Positions 38,932 through 47,647 of a stretch of 64,000 nucleotides of DNA are shown here, piece by piece (the stretch's first letter is position 1; the number at the start of each line of letters is the position of its first letter). The position numbers were made by a program, and so were the translations under genes. Where the stretch lies: NCBI RefSeq assembly GCF_036345995.1, contig NZ_CP107796.1, positions 1,550,001-1,614,000 of the forward strand, given 5' to 3'. Source of the stretch: Streptomyces sp. NBC_00557. Its GTDB lineage: Bacteria; Actinomycetota; Actinomycetes; Streptomycetales; Streptomycetaceae. The notes beneath the pieces are model-generated. The model was not told the DNA's origin, made no database searches, and was given only the letters and a program-made list of their open reading frames with translations.

Positions 38932-39855
38932 TCAGCGCAGCGCGGGCTCCTCCAGGGTCAGCGTGCCCGCGTCGGCGTCGAGTTCGGCCGCCACGCCGAA
39001 GGGGATCGTCAGGGCGCCCGCGCAGTGCCCGAAGCCGAACTCCTCCGCCACCGGCACACCGAGCGCGCCGAGCCGGTCGGCGAGCAGCGGGCGCACCTCG
39101 GCGTAGGCGGAGCACTCCTCCCAGGAGCCGAGCAGCACCCCGCGCACCCCCTGAAGCCAGCCCGCGCGCAGCAGCTGGGTGAGATACCGGTCCAGCCGGT
39201 ACGTCTCCTCGCCCACGTCCTCCAGGCACAGCAGCCCGCCGGCCGCCGAGGCGCGCGCGTGCGGAGTGCCCAGCTCCGCGGCGAGCAGGCTCAGACAGCC
39301 GCCGAGGGTGATGCCGCGCGCCCGGCCGGGCACCAGGGCGGTGCCGCGGGAGGCGATGGTGCGCACCGTCTCCGGGGCGAACAGCGTGGCCCGCAGATGC
39401 TCCTGGGCCGCGGCGTTCTTGAGGAAGTCGACGCCGGCCGCCATCGGCCCGTGCAGCGTGGCGAGGCCCAGCCGGGCGGCGAAGGCCTCGTGCAGCGCGG
39501 TGATGTCGCTGAAGCCGACGAACACCTTCGGTCCGGCCGCCCGCATCGCCTCCCAGTCCAGCAGGTCGGCCATGCGCTGCGCGCCGTATCCGCCGCGGGC
39601 GCACAGCACCGCGTCCACCGACGGGTCGCACCAGGCGTTCTGGAGGTCCGCAGCGCGGTCGGCGTCGCGGCCGGCGAGGTAGCCGAACTCGGTGTGCCGG
39701 TCGAGCACATGGGGCGCCACGACCGGGTCGAGGTCCCAGCCGCGCAGCACGTCGAGCCCCGCCTGGAGGCGCTCCTCGGGCACCGGTCCGCTGGGGGCGA
39801 CGACGGCCACCCGGGCGCCCGGGGCCAGCCGCGCCGGCCGCGTCAGTTGCTTCAC
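38932..39855 (-). CDS. LD-carboxypeptidase (MccF/LdcA family, S66)
   Basis: 307 residues. VAVVAPSGPVPEERL at the start, the nucleophile Ser of the family in FVGFSDITALH or, more typically, CARGGYGAQRM upstream, and GVLLGSWEEC with EEFGFGHCAGALTIPFG at the end, where catalytic Glu/His lie. LdcA removes the terminal D-Ala from murein tetrapeptides during recycling. GTG overlaps the S9 peptidase stop (GTGA). No signal peptide, so cytoplasmic. Confidence 0.88.
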   Translation of the reverse strand: MKQLTRPARLAPGARVAVVAPSGPVPEERLQAGLDVLRGWDLDPVVAPHVLDRHTEFGYLAGRDADRAADLQNAWCDPSVDAVLCARGGYGAQRMADLLDWEAMRAAGPKVFVGFSDITALHEAFAARLGLATLHGPMAAGVDFLKNAAAQEHLRATLFAPETVRTIASRGTALVPGRARGITLGGCLSLLAAELGTPHARASAAGGLLCLEDVGEETYRLDRYLTQLLRAGWLQGVRGVLLGSWEECSAYAEVRPLLADRLGALGVPVAEEFGFGHCAGALTIPFGVAAELDADAGTLTLEEPALR

Positions 39856-41804
39856 GTGTGCAGCTCCAGTCTCGGGACGCCGGGCACGTCCAGCTTGAAC
39901 ACCTGGGCGTACAGGGAGAGTTCGGCCTCCAGGGCGCGCACCATGGTCTCCGCCCGGCGGAAGCCGTGCCCCTCCCCCTCGAAGGTGAGGTAGGCGTGCG
40001 GCACGTCACGGCCGGCGATCCGGGCGAGGAAGTGTTCGCACTGGGCGGGCGGGCAGATCACGTCGTCCAGGCCCTGGAGCAGCAGGAAGGGCGCGGTGAG
40101 CCGGTCGGCGTGGGCGGCCGGGGAGCGCTCGGCGTACCGGGCGGGCACCTCGGCGTAGGGGCCGATCAGCGACTCCAGGTAGCGGGACTCGAAGTCGTGG
40201 GTGTCCCCCGGGCCCCAGGCGGTCAGGTCCAGCACCGGGTACAGGATGGTGCCGCAGGCGTAGACGTCGGTGGTGGTCAGGGAGGCGGCGGTGGTCCAGC
40301 CGCCCGCGCTGCCGCCCCGGACGGCGAGCCGGGCGGGGTCGGCGGTGCCCTCGCCGGCCAGGGCCCGGGCGACGGCGGCGCAGTCCTCGACGTCGACCAC
40401 GCCCCACTGCTCGCGCAGCCGCTCCCGGTAGGCCCGGCCGTATCCGGTGGAGCCGCCGTAGTTCACCTCGGCGACGCCGATGCCGCGGGAGGTGAAGTAG
40501 GCGATCTCCAGGTCGAGCACGAGCGGCACCCGGCTGGTGGGGCCGCCGTGCGCCCAGATGACGTAGGGCGGCAGCTCGCCGTCGGGGGCGGTGTGTCCGG
40601 GGTGGTGCGGGGGGTAGACGTGGGCGTGCACCTCGCGGCCGTCCGGGCCGGTGAAGACGCGGATCTGCGGCTCCGGGTAGTACGCGGGGTCGACGGCGTC
40701 CCGGTGCCGGGCGCCGATCGCGCGGGCCCGGCCGGTGGCGGTGTCCAGTTCGACCACCTCGTAGGCGGTGCGCGGACTGGCGCCGACCGCGATCACCCGG
40801 GTGCCGTGGGCCGCGAGATGGGCCGGGAACTCGGTCCACGGGCCGGCGGCGTCGACGATCTCGCCGGATTCCGGGTCCAGGACGCCGAGTACGGCCGGTC
40901 CCTTGCCGTGGACGACCGCGATCAGCCCGTTGTCGAGCGGCGCGAACCAGCGCAGCCCGAGCTGCCAGAGGGGGCCGCCGAACTCCTCCTCGCGCGGGCA
41001 CAGCGGGGTGCCGTCGCGGTAGAGGTTCCACCAGCCGCTGCGGTCGCTGCTGTAGAGGAGCCTGCCGTCCGCGTCCCACTCCACCTGTGCGACGGCCTCC
41101 TCGGGTCCGCCGGCGACGGTCCGCACGTCGTGCAGGGTGCCGTCGTCGGCGACGTCGGCCACGAGCAGTTCCGTGCCGTCCCACGGCATGCGCGGATGGT
41201 CCCAGGCGAGCCAGGCGGCGCGCCGGCCGTCGGGGGCGAGGCGTGCCCCGGTGACGAACCGGTGCCGGTCGTCGGTGAGTTCCCGGACGGCGCCCCGGTC
41301 CTCGGCGGCCGAGCCGTCCAGCGGCACGGCGGCCAGGACGCGCCGCAGGTCACTGGGGCCGTCGCCGGTGAACTCCTCCAGCACGCACCAGACCTCTCCG
41401 CGCTGAAGGTCCACGCGCGGGTCGGCCCAGCGCAGCCCGCCGCCCACGGCCGACACCGGGGTGAGCGGGCGCGGCTCGGCGCCGGGTTCGTACCGGCAGA
41501 GCCGCTGGTCGGCGAAGTGGACGAAGACGACGAGGGGGTGCCCGTCGTGTACGGTCCCGGCCCAGGGCCGGCCGCCGTACTCGATGACGCGGCTGCGCAC
41601 GTTCCAGGGCGCGGGCAGCACGGACTCCTCGGTGCCGTCGGCGCGGCGCCGTATCAGGGCGCGGCGGCCGCCCTCGGTGGGCCGGGGCTCGGTCCACCAG
41701 GTCTCGTCCCCGACGAATCCGGTCCACTCCGGCCGGCCGTCGTGCGCGGCGGCCAGGGCCGCGTCGACGGGCGACGGCCAGGAACCGTACGGTGTGGTGA
41801 TCAT
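39852..41804 (-). CDS. S9-family prolyl oligopeptidase-like peptidase
   Basis: 650 residues. Residues about 50-370 are a beta-propeller-like region with WD-type turns; residues about 390-645 form the alpha/beta-hydrolase. The nucleophile is LAVRGGSAGGWTTAAS (G-x-S-x-G), acid near QGLDDVICPP, His in GEGHGFRRAE. Cytoplasmic, cleaving short peptides or acylaminoacyl-peptides. ATG 41804 is preferred for the G-rich site just ahead; an ATG 12 bases upstream is an alternative. The gene follows the M20 peptidase gene by 15 bases. Confidence 0.88.
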   Translation of the reverse strand: MITTPYGSWPSPVDAALAAAHDGRPEWTGFVGDETWWTEPRPTEGGRRALIRRRADGTEESVLPAPWNVRSRVIEYGGRPWAGTVHDGHPLVVFVHFADQRLCRYEPGAEPRPLTPVSAVGGGLRWADPRVDLQRGEVWCVLEEFTGDGPSDLRRVLAAVPLDGSAAEDRGAVRELTDDRHRFVTGARLAPDGRRAAWLAWDHPRMPWDGTELLVADVADDGTLHDVRTVAGGPEEAVAQVEWDADGRLLYSSDRSGWWNLYRDGTPLCPREEEFGGPLWQLGLRWFAPLDNGLIAVVHGKGPAVLGVLDPESGEIVDAAGPWTEFPAHLAAHGTRVIAVGASPRTAYEVVELDTATGRARAIGARHRDAVDPAYYPEPQIRVFTGPDGREVHAHVYPPHHPGHTAPDGELPPYVIWAHGGPTSRVPLVLDLEIAYFTSRGIGVAEVNYGGSTGYGRAYRERLREQWGVVDVEDCAAVARALAGEGTADPARLAVRGGSAGGWTTAASLTTTDVYACGTILYPVLDLTAWGPGDTHDFESRYLESLIGPYAEVPARYAERSPAAHADRLTAPFLLLQGLDDVICPPAQCEHFLARIAGRDVPHAYLTFEGEGHGFRRAETMVRALEAELSLYAQVFKLDVPGVPRLELHT

Positions 41805-41819
41805 CTCGTCCCCCATCCC

Positions 41820-43136
41820 CTAGGCCGTGCGCAGGAACCGGTCGAGCACCCGCACGCCGAAGTGCAGCGCCTCGACGGGCACGCGCTCGTCCACGCCGTG
41901 GAACAGCGCCTGGTAGTCGAGGTCTTCGGGCAGCTTCAGCGGGGCGAAACCATATCCGGTGATGCCGAGCCTGGAGAACTGCTTGGCGTCCGTGCCGCCC
42001 GACATGCAGTACGGCACCACGTGTCCCTCGGGCGCGAACTCCTCGACGGCGGCCCGCATCTTCGCGTACGTCGGCGAGTCCACCGGTGCCTGGAGGGCCA
42101 CCTCCCGGTGCGCGAACTCCCAGTGCACGTCCGGACCGGTCAGCCGGTCGAGGGTGGCGGTGAACTCGTCCTCGCCGCCGGGCAGATACCGTCCGTCGAC
42201 GTGGGCGACGGCCTCGCCGGGGATGACGTTCAGCTTGTAACCGGCGTCGAGCATCGTGGGGTTGGCGCTGTTGCGGATCGTCGCCTCGACCAGCTTGGCG
42301 GCCGGGCCGAGCTTCTCCAGCAGCCGGTCCACGTCCCGGAAGTCCGGCTCGATGCCGTACAGCGCGGCGAGTTCGGTGAGCGCGGAGCGGACGGTGGGGG
42401 TGAGCCTCAGCGGCCACTCGTGCTCGCCGATCCGGGTGACGGCGGCGGCTAGCCGGGTCACCGCGTTCTCCCTGTTCACCTTGGAGCCGTGTCCCGCCCG
42501 GCCGCGCGCGGTGAGCTTGAGCCAGCCGGTGCCCCGCTCCCCCGCCGCGATCGGGTAGAGCTGCCGGCCGGCGCCGTCGTGGAAGGTGAAGGCGCCTGAC
42601 TCGCTGATGCCCTCGGTACAGCCCTCGAAGAGGCCGGGATGCTGGTCGGCGAGGAAGCCGGAGCCGTCCTCGGCGCTGGCCTCCTCGTCGGCGGTGAAGG
42701 CGATGACGAGGTCCCGGCGGGGCCGCACGCCCTGCCGGGCCCAGGACCGGACGACCGCGAGGATCATCGCGTCCATGTTCTTCATGTCGACGGCGCCGCG
42801 CCCCCACACCACCCCGTCGCGGATCTCCCCGGAGAAGGGGTGCACGCTCCAGTCGGCGGCCTCGGCGGGCACCACGTCGAGGTGGCCGTGGACCAGCAGG
42901 GCGTCGGCGGCCGGGTCGGTGCCCTCGATCCGGGCGACGACGTTGGTGCGGCCCGGGGTGCGCTCCAGCAGCACCGGTTCCAGGCCGGCCCCGGCCAGCC
43001 GCTCGGCGGCGTACTCGGCGGCGGGCCGCTCCCGGCAGTCCCCGCCGCCCCGGTTGGTGGTGTCGATGCGGATCAGGCCCGAGGTGAACTCCACGACCTC
43101 GTCGAGGGCCTGCCGGTCGGGCTGCCGGTCAGCCAT
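41820..43136 (-). CDS. M20-family metallopeptidase
   Basis: 438 residues. Zinc/cobalt ligands and catalytic residues are visible: LLVHGHLDVVP (His, Asp), WGRGAVDMKNM (bridging Asp), AFTADEEAS (catalytic and metal Glu), and late FHGVDERVP (His). M20 enzymes are dipeptidases or acylases. The ATG lies inside the last codons of the M55 gene (8-base overlap), so translation is coupled. It may hydrolyse dipeptides made by the neighbours. Confidence 0.92.
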   Translation of the reverse strand: MADRQPDRQALDEVVEFTSGLIRIDTTNRGGGDCRERPAAEYAAERLAGAGLEPVLLERTPGRTNVVARIEGTDPAADALLVHGHLDVVPAEAADWSVHPFSGEIRDGVVWGRGAVDMKNMDAMILAVVRSWARQGVRPRRDLVIAFTADEEASAEDGSGFLADQHPGLFEGCTEGISESGAFTFHDGAGRQLYPIAAGERGTGWLKLTARGRAGHGSKVNRENAVTRLAAAVTRIGEHEWPLRLTPTVRSALTELAALYGIEPDFRDVDRLLEKLGPAAKLVEATIRNSANPTMLDAGYKLNVIPGEAVAHVDGRYLPGGEDEFTATLDRLTGPDVHWEFAHREVALQAPVDSPTYAKMRAAVEEFAPEGHVVPYCMSGGTDAKQFSRLGITGYGFAPLKLPEDLDYQALFHGVDERVPVEALHFGVRVLDRFLRTA

Positions 43137-43962
43137 ACTGCTCCTCCACGGCGGCGGAGACCACGGTGGTGACCGCCTTGAACGCCCTGATCCCCTCGTA
43201 CATCGTGGCGCTCGTGTACGCCACCTTCCGCTCCCCGGTCCGGGCGACCCCGGGCACGACGGTCGCGGCCATCGCCAGGTGCTCGGCGTCGAACTCGACG
43301 GCCACGGTGAACGGCCCGGCGTCGACGGGTTCGTGGCGCACCGCCAGCCGGGCGGCCTCCTTGGCGGCGGCGCGGATGTCGGCGGCCGTGCGCGCCGGTG
43401 TCCGGCACACCGCCGCATACCGGGACACATGGTCCTTCACCGCGACCTTCAGCGCCTCGGGCGCGTAGCCGAGCGCGTCCTCGCAGGCCACGTCGTCGCC
43501 GGTGACGAGGACGACGGGGACGCCGTACTCGGCGACGACGCGCGCGTTGAGCAGTCCCTCGCTGGCGCGGACGTCGTTCAGCCAGACGCCGGTGATCTGG
43601 TTGGCGAGGTAGGTGTGGGCGAGGACGCCCTCCATGCCGGCGCCCGCGTGGTAGCCGACGAACGCGATGCCGTCGACGTCGCCGTGCTGCACGCCCTCGA
43701 CCATGGACAGCGCCTTGTGCCGGCCGGTGAGCATCTCCACCCGCTCGTCGAGGTGCTCCAGCAGCAGGTTGCGCATGGTCCAGTGGGCCTCGTTGACGAG
43801 TACGTGCTCTGCCCCGCCGTCGAAGAAGCCCTGTACGGCGGCGTTCACGTCCGAGGTGAACATCGACCTGCACCGCTCCCACTGCGGCGTGCCCGGCAGC
43901 ACGTCGGCCGGCCAGGTGACGCCCGTGGCCCCCTCCATGTCGGCACTGATCAGGATCTTCAT
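43129..43962 (-). CDS. M55-family D-aminopeptidase (DppA-like)
   Basis: 277 residues. The N-terminal metal-binding ISADMEGATGV (Asp 8, Glu 10), HYAG-type GYHAGAGMEG, LVNEAHWTMRN and VALVTGDD-like VVLVTGDDVACEDA are family signatures. The B. subtilis member DppA is a D-specific aminopeptidase acting on D-Ala-D-Ala-type peptides. It starts the peptidase run read towards 38.3 kb. No dpp transporter genes are next to it. Confidence 0.9.
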   Translation of the reverse strand: MKILISADMEGATGVTWPADVLPGTPQWERCRSMFTSDVNAAVQGFFDGGAEHVLVNEAHWTMRNLLLEHLDERVEMLTGRHKALSMVEGVQHGDVDGIAFVGYHAGAGMEGVLAHTYLANQITGVWLNDVRASEGLLNARVVAEYGVPVVLVTGDDVACEDALGYAPEALKVAVKDHVSRYAAVCRTPARTAADIRAAAKEAARLAVRHEPVDAGPFTVAVEFDAEHLAMAATVVPGVARTGERKVAYTSATMYEGIRAFKAVTTVVSAAVEEQYG

Positions 43963-44127
43963 GCTGCGTCACGTTACGCGCCGGACGGCGGCAAGGCTAC
44001 GACTCGGAACGAGCCGTCACGCGGCGCGCTGCTGCCGGACCCGGATCCCGGACGGCCGCGCGACGGCCGGGGATGTGCAGGTGAGCGGGGCCGTCTTCGG
44101 CCATGCGGCTCCACAACGCGGGCAAGA

Positions 44128-44153
44128 GTGCGCGGGACGGCGCTCCCGCGCAC
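44128..44153 (-). terminator. Terminator hairpin after methyltransferase gene
   Basis: GTGCGCGGGA and TCCCGCGCAC form a perfect 10-bp stem with a 6-base loop, ten bases after the methyltransferase stop on the minus strand, with TCTT just beyond. The remaining part of the gap 43963-44127 would hold the M55 gene promoter. Confidence 0.6.
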
Positions 44154-44162
44154 CCTCCGGGC

Positions 44163-44882
44163 CTACGCTCCGGCGAGGACGAACCAGTGGGCCGGCAGGT
44201 CGATGCGGGTGCCGTCGGTCAGGTGCTCGGTCTGCGGCACGACCGTCTCGCCCTCGGCGAGGACCTTCAGACCGGCCTCGCCGAGCAGCCGCGGGATCTC
44301 CGAGTCGTCGGCGTCGGCCGGCTTGAGCCCGTGCTGGAAGACCCGCTGCAGCTTGGGCCCCGGCCCGCCCTCCTGGGACACGGCGCGCCTGAGCACGTCC
44401 CGGGAGCCGGAGGTGAGTTCCACGACGAACGCGCGGCCCTCGGCGCCTATGAGTTCGGCGACGGCGGCGGCGACCGCCGGCCGCGCCTCGGGCTCGCTCT
44501 GGTGGATGACGGCCCGCATGTAGACGTTGACGTCGCCGAGCCGCTCGTGCAGGTCGCGCACCGCCGCGGAGTCGGTCAGGTCGAGCTGCTCGAACTCCAC
44601 CGCGCCGTCGGACGTGGCGCGGCGGGCGTGCTCGACCGCGGCGTGCGAGAGGTCGACGCCGACGGCGCGGGCGAACCGGGTGGCGAGATGGCGGGTCTGG
44701 GTGCCGTTGCCGCAGCCGAGGTCGACGATGGTGCGTGCCGGGTCCGCGTGGGCCAGCAGCAGGGCGCTGTGCGGTTCGGCGGAGAGGGCGGGATCGCTGT
44801 CCCAGATCGCCTCGCCGGTGTCGTCGGAGGTCTCGCTCCAGTAACTCTCCCAGTTGCTGCGGTACTTGTCCGAGACGTTCAT
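44163..44882 (-). CDS. Class I SAM-dependent methyltransferase
   Basis: 239 residues. N-terminus NWESYWSETSDDTG; SAM-binding loop TIVDLGCGNGTQTRHLA (about 53-69); acidic residue in AVGVDLSHAAVEHA; then FEQLDLTDSAAV. Typical of generic small-molecule methyltransferases; no substrate is suggested. ATG 44882 follows GGGGAGATCGC. It reads away from the SpoIIE phosphatase gene, whose stop is 146 bases upstream on the same strand. Confidence 0.88.
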   Translation of the reverse strand: MNVSDKYRSNWESYWSETSDDTGEAIWDSDPALSAEPHSALLLAHADPARTIVDLGCGNGTQTRHLATRFARAVGVDLSHAAVEHARRATSDGAVEFEQLDLTDSAAVRDLHERLGDVNVYMRAVIHQSEPEARPAVAAAVAELIGAEGRAFVVELTSGSRDVLRRAVSQEGGPGPKLQRVFQHGLKPADADDSEIPRLLGEAGLKVLAEGETVVPQTEHLTDGTRIDLPAHWFVLAGA

Positions 44883-45027
44883 GCGATCTCCCCACGGTTC
44901 GGTTCCGTGATCGGGATATCGCGGGCGCCCGGAGCGGGGCAAGGGGCGGGAGGCCGCCTTCACCGGATGTACGGGCCCCGGACAACCTGGCAGGGGCGCA
45001 CGTCAGCGCACTGCGCGCCCCCGCTGG

Positions 45028-47481
45028 TCATCTGCGTCCGGCGACGGCCTGTTCGAACCACACGGTCTTGCGGTGCCCGGTGGCGCTGGCGCCCCACTCC
45101 TGGGCCAGCCGGCTGACCACGCGCAGGCCGCGCCCCGACTCGTCGTACGGTCCGGCGGAGAGCATCTCGGGCAGGGCGGGCTCGTCGTCGGTGACCTCGA
45201 ACAGCAGCGCCTCGGTGCGGACCACGCGCAGTCCGACGGACTCGCTCACGGCATGCCGTACGGCGTTGGTGACGACCTCGCTGACCAGCAGCTCTGCGGT
45301 CTCCACGGCCTGCGGCAGCCCCCACTCCAGCAGCTGGTCGCGGACCAGGCGTCGGGCCCGGGCGACCTCGCGCGGATCCGCGTCCAGCCGCCACTCGGCG
45401 ACATGGTCGTCCGGGATGCCGTTGAGGCGGGCCATGAGCAGGGCGACGTCGTCCTTGCGGCCGCCGCGGGTGTTCAGGGCGCGGATGATGGTGTCGCAGG
45501 CGTCGTCCATCGAGGCGGCGGGATGGGCGGCGGACTCGCAGAGGGCGGCGAGACCCTCGCCTATGTCGGACCCGCGGACCTCGACCAGGCCGTCGGTGCA
45601 CAGCACCAGCCGGTCGCCGGGCGAGACCTTCACCCGGGTGGCCTCGAAGGGCACGCCGCCGACGCCGATGGGCGCGCCGGTGGGCAGGTCGAGCAGTTCG
45701 CTGCCGCCGTCCTCGGCGCGCACCAGCACCGGCGGGATGTGGCCCGCGTTGGCGAGGTGCAGTTCACCGCGGATCGGGTCGTAGACGGCGTACAGACAGG
45801 TGGCGAGGTAGTTGTCGCCGAGCCGGCGGGCCAGGTCGTCGAGGTTGCGCAGCAGTTGGGCGGGCGGCGTCTCCATGGTGGCCATGGTCTGCACGGCGGT
45901 GCGCAACTGGCCCATCATCGCGGCCGAGTTCAGGCCGTGGCCCATGACGTCGCCGACCACGAGCGCGGTGCGCGAGCCGGGCAGTTTGATGGTGTCGAAC
46001 CAGTCGCCGCCGATCCGGCCGAGCCGGGTGCCCGGCAGATAGCGGGTGGCGACGTCGCAGCCGGCCATCCGCGGGGTGACCTGCGGGAGCATGCTGTCCT
46101 GCAGGGTCTCGGCGACGTTCTCCTGGTAGGTGTACATACGGGCGTTGTCGAGCACGAGGCCCGCGCGGGCGGCGAGTTCGGCGCCCGTGGTGCGGTCCAT
46201 GTCGTCGAAGGCCGGGCGGTCCGGGCGGCGCATCAGCACCATGAAGCCGAGGACGACGTTGCGGGCCTTGAGCGGCACGATCAGCAGGGAGCGCCCGCCG
46301 ATGAGCGGCCTGAGGTCGCGCTTCTCGAACTCGCCGGCGATGCGCTCGGACAGCTCCTCGGTGACCCGCGGGATCAGCACGGGCTCGCCGGTGCTCATGC
46401 ACTTGTAGAACGGCGTGTGCTCGGGGAAGGCGAAGGCCTCGCCGACGGGCACCGTGTCGTCCCAGCGGCCCGGTTCGTCGTTGTGCTCGACCCACACCCG
46501 GAACATCACGGTGCTGGCGTCGGGCGGGCCGTCCGGGAAGCCCTCGCCGGCGAGGACGGCGGCGCGCAGATGGGTGCCGGCGAAGTCGGCGAACCGGGGT
46601 ACGGCGGCGCTGGTGACCTCGCGGATGGTCTCGCCGAGGTCGAGCGAGGAGCCGATGGCGGAGCTCACCTCGTTGAGGAACTCCAGCCGCTCGCGCGCGG
46701 CGGCGTACTCCAGGTCCTGCTCGGCGCCCTCGGGGACGACGGCGGCCGGCGCGCTTCGCTGCGGGGGCACGACGGCCTCGGCGCGCCTGCGCCCGGGCCG
46801 GCGGGGCACGCCCCAGTACGGGGTGACGGGCACCCGGTCGAACTGGCTGAACTCCAGCACCGGATAGCCCAGTTCGAGCACCTGGGAGACGATGCGGCCG
46901 CTCAGTCCCGGACCCATGTTGGGCAGGATCTCGGGCAGCCGGCGTGCCAGCTCCTCGGAGGCGGGCAGTTCGGTGTGGCGGGCGAAGCCGGGCGAGATGC
47001 GTTCGGCGGTCTCGTCGTCGTACCCGCGCTCGTCGCGCAGCCGGGTGGCGTCGGCGGCGAGCACGAGCAGCCGGGACGGGCCGGGGCCGACCAGCGGGTA
47101 GGCCCACCAGAGCACGTCGAGCCGGTCGTCGTCGGGCCGGTGGCCGTGCGGCACGACGCGGGCGCGGCCGGCGGTGGGGTAGGCGGTGCGGCCGCCGAGC
47201 GAGGCCTCCAGGTCGGGGCCGAGCCCGTCGTACTCCTCGTAGGCGTCCGGCATCGCGCCGTGCAGCTCCTCGGGGAGGGCGCCGGAGACCGGCAGCAGGT
47301 CGGCCGCCGGGCACCCGACGGCCTCCTCCCTGGCGGCGCCGAACAGACGCCGTGCGCCGCTGCTCCAGTGGGACACCAGACCGTCGCGGTCGACGACGAC
47401 CACGGCCAGCGGAATCCGGCCCGCCGCCGCGTCGCCGGCGCCGCTCCCGGGAGGTGTGTCCCGCTCGCTGCCACGGTCCAT
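45028..47481 (-). CDS. SpoIIE-type PP2C phosphatase with PAS, GAF and anti-sigma-type ATPase domains
   Basis: 817 residues. Residues about 20-140 PAS-like (VVVVDRDGLVSHWSSGARRLFG), about 270-420 GAF, about 460-665 PP2C/SpoIIE (IGGDWFDTIKL with metal Asp, VGDVMGHGLNSAAMMGQLR, LCTDGLVEVR, GRKDDVALLMARL), about 680-815 HATPase_c of RsbW type (AETAELLVSEVVTNAVRHA, ESGRGLRVVSRL). Such multi-domain regulators dephosphorylate anti-anti-sigma factors in response to a signal. No sigma or anti-anti-sigma gene lies next to it. Transcribed alone from the 166-bp gap 47482-47647. Confidence 0.92.
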   Translation of the reverse strand: MDRGSERDTPPGSGAGDAAAGRIPLAVVVVDRDGLVSHWSSGARRLFGAAREEAVGCPAADLLPVSGALPEELHGAMPDAYEEYDGLGPDLEASLGGRTAYPTAGRARVVPHGHRPDDDRLDVLWWAYPLVGPGPSRLLVLAADATRLRDERGYDDETAERISPGFARHTELPASEELARRLPEILPNMGPGLSGRIVSQVLELGYPVLEFSQFDRVPVTPYWGVPRRPGRRRAEAVVPPQRSAPAAVVPEGAEQDLEYAAARERLEFLNEVSSAIGSSLDLGETIREVTSAAVPRFADFAGTHLRAAVLAGEGFPDGPPDASTVMFRVWVEHNDEPGRWDDTVPVGEAFAFPEHTPFYKCMSTGEPVLIPRVTEELSERIAGEFEKRDLRPLIGGRSLLIVPLKARNVVLGFMVLMRRPDRPAFDDMDRTTGAELAARAGLVLDNARMYTYQENVAETLQDSMLPQVTPRMAGCDVATRYLPGTRLGRIGGDWFDTIKLPGSRTALVVGDVMGHGLNSAAMMGQLRTAVQTMATMETPPAQLLRNLDDLARRLGDNYLATCLYAVYDPIRGELHLANAGHIPPVLVRAEDGGSELLDLPTGAPIGVGGVPFEATRVKVSPGDRLVLCTDGLVEVRGSDIGEGLAALCESAAHPAASMDDACDTIIRALNTRGGRKDDVALLMARLNGIPDDHVAEWRLDADPREVARARRLVRDQLLEWGLPQAVETAELLVSEVVTNAVRHAVSESVGLRVVRTEALLFEVTDDEPALPEMLSAGPYDESGRGLRVVSRLAQEWGASATGHRKTVWFEQAVAGRR

Positions 47482-47647
47482 GGCCCAGGCCCTCTCTCCC
47501 CACGGCTGTACGCAAACGATCTGTGCCGCCCGCCACTACGGTAAGACGGCGGCCGGTCGCGATGTGTGGCAATCCCGGAATTGCCCTGCACCGGATCGCA
47601 CCGGCGCGCGGGCGGGCGCCCCGCCGGGCGCCTCCGCACGGTCCCGC

